Source: Hyphomicrobium album
GTDB lineage: Bacteria; Pseudomonadota; Alphaproteobacteria; Rhizobiales; Hyphomicrobiaceae
DNA: 64,000 nt
Assembly: GCF_009708035.1 (NCBI RefSeq)
Contig: NZ_WMBQ01000002.1
Coordinates: 1,178,001 to 1,242,000, forward strand
Direction of reading: 5' to 3'
Positions within the stretch are counted from its first letter, which is position 1. The number at the start of each line of letters is the position of its first letter. Below are positions 62,951 to 64,000 of the stretch, one piece after another. The translations under genes and the position numbers were made by a program. Below the pieces are notes generated by a model. The model saw only the letters and a list, made by a program, of their open reading frames with translations, was not told where the DNA came from and made no database searches.

Positions 62951-63586
62951 ATGTCGAGGCTAGCGGTGGTGGCAAAGGGACCGGGGCCCGGCACGCACGG
63001 AGATCGCGTGATGGGGGCTGAGGCGAGGGAGGACGCCGCTTTGGTGGCGGCCGCGGCGCACGGCGATGCCGCTGCGTTCCGTACCCTTGTCGACCGGCAT
63101 CTCGCCGGTGTGCTCGCAGTGGCCCGTCGCATGTTGCGCGACGACGCGGAGGCCGAGGACGTGGCCCAGGAAACGATGCTGCGGCTGTGGCGCTCGGCGG
63201 ACGGCCTGGAGGTCGGCCCCCCCGGCCTGCGTCCCTGGCTGCGGCGCGTAGTTTCGAATTTGTGCGTCGACCGCATGCGCTCGGGCAAGCGGCTGAGGGT
63301 GACCGATGAAGTGCCGGAGCAGATCGAACCGGCAACGCAGCATTCGCAACTCGAGGCGCAAGATACGAGCGAGCGCGTCGAGGCGGCACTCAGGGCTCTG
63401 CCCGACCGGCAGCGGCTGGCGCTCACCCTCTTCCACTACGAGGGCTTGAGCCAGATCGAGGTCGGCAAGGCAATGGGCATATCGGACGAGGCAGTTGAAT
63501 CGCTGCTCGCCCGCGCCCGAAGAACGCTCAAGGCGGCGCTCCGCGATCAGCTGAGCGAATTGCTCGCCGACTCTCACTACGAATAA
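62951..63586 (+). CDS. ECF (sigma-70 family) RNA polymerase sigma factor
   Basis: A 211-residue sigma factor. Region 2 (FRTLVDRHLAGVLAVARRMLRDDAEAEDVAQETMLRLW) and region 4 (ALPDRQRLALTLFHYEGLSQIEVGKAMGISDEAVESLLARARRTLKAAL) are clear. The N-terminus before region 2 is longer than usual; ATG at 63011 is an alternative start. The next gene starts 45 bases later and probably encodes its partner regulator. Confidence 0.93.
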   Translation: MSRLAVVAKGPGPGTHGDRVMGAEAREDAALVAAAAHGDAAAFRTLVDRHLAGVLAVARRMLRDDAEAEDVAQETMLRLWRSADGLEVGPPGLRPWLRRVVSNLCVDRMRSGKRLRVTDEVPEQIEPATQHSQLEAQDTSERVEAALRALPDRQRLALTLFHYEGLSQIEVGKAMGISDEAVESLLARARRTLKAALRDQLSELLADSHYE

Positions 63587-63631
63587 GACGAAGTACAGAC
63601 AGGCGCGATTTTAGAGACGAGACGAACAGAG

Positions 63632-64000
63632 ATGACGAACAAGGACACACAGGCAACGGATCGGGAAGCGCTGGCGCGCCTCTTGGAAATCCACGGTGCC
63701 GATCGGACGCGCTGGCCTGCGCGCGAGCGGCTGCGGTTTGCCGGCGTCATCAGCGAGGACAAGACGGCGGCGAAGTTGCTTGCCGAAGCGGAGGCGCTCG
63801 ACCGACTGCTCGATCAGGCGCCGCGCGCAAGCGCTGCCGGCATCGAGGCGCTGAAGGAGCGCATCGTGGCCGCGGCGTTGCGGACGCACGAGCCGCATCT
63901 GGCGGTCATTGCCGGCGGCAAGAAGGTTGCGGTGCTGCCGCAGGCGCGCCTCGGCCGCCGCTCGCTGGTAACGCGCTTTGTCGAGTGGCCGGCAGCGGCG
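63632..64000 (+). CDS. Protein downstream of the ECF sigma factor, probably an anti-sigma or membrane partner (partial)
   Basis: The frame is open from ATG 63632 to the end of the window (123 codons), so the 3' end is outside. It starts MTNKDTQATDREALARLLEI and then HGADRTRWPARERLRFAGVI, which looks like the cytoplasmic start of a conserved protein paired with ECF sigma genes in this order. The linker is Ala-rich. A membrane helix, if present, would lie beyond the window. An anti-sigma role is inferred only from position. Confidence 0.7.
   Translation, partial: MTNKDTQATDREALARLLEIHGADRTRWPARERLRFAGVISEDKTAAKLLAEAEALDRLLDQAPRASAAGIEALKERIVAAALRTHEPHLAVIAGGKKVAVLPQARLGRRSLVTRFVEWPAAA

Overview
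The window looks like chromosomal DNA of an alphaproteobacterium of the order Hyphomicrobiales (Rhizobiales). The evidence is the gene order ccmI-ccmE-ccmF-ccmH (cycHJKL), degP, a two-component pair and glnE, a FeuPQ-like pair just before it, a MucR-type regulator, a gene-transfer-agent (GTA) tail gene, and several small families I associate with this order (DUF1491, DUF5330, DUF6456, a DUF1254/DUF1214 pair). Base composition is GC-rich throughout. I cannot name the genus. No rRNA, tRNA, insertion sequence or CRISPR array was recognised.

Layout. 1-552: the end of an RND efflux pump. 720-5613: an operon for a Tat-exported, two-subunit molybdenum hydroxylase (IorAB type) with a di-heme cytochrome c, an XdhC-like factor and a MobA-like nucleotidyltransferase. 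5801-8229: a PQQ alcohol dehydrogenase with the Asp-x-Asp signature of lanthanide-dependent enzymes, followed by a second di-heme cytochrome c. Together these could oxidise alcohol to aldehyde to acid in the periplasm and pass electrons to cytochromes c. 8243-23210: mixed housekeeping and envelope genes (ankyrin protein, cystathionine beta-lyase, amino-acid binding protein, secreted VWA protein, NAD kinase, CutA, oligopeptidase B). 23809-31755: mucR, a DnaA-domain-IV-like gene with a DUF6456 gene, sufE, peptidoglycan-binding and DUF proteins, and a class A penicillin-binding protein.

32375-36000 is an accessory-looking stretch with a cold-shock gene behind a structured leader, a stand-alone ligase adenylation domain with an apparent 3' frameshift, and many small unknown genes. 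36192-41392 holds a large YadA-type trimeric autotransporter flanked by two paralogous secreted proteins. 42244-46165 holds a 5'-truncated GTA host-specificity gene and an endolysin whose 3' end is a holin-like domain with its own internal ribosome binding site and start. 46225-64000 carries the conserved feuPQ / cytochrome c maturation / degP / two-component / glnE / ECF sigma block.

The most unusual non-coding signal is a composite element of about 167 bp made of two hairpin modules (A and B). It occurs three times between 47002 and 50635, twice around feuP and once, inverted, before ccmI. The outer base pairs of its stems change in a compensatory way between copies. A second, unrelated palindromic repeat family occurs at 44684 and 50196.
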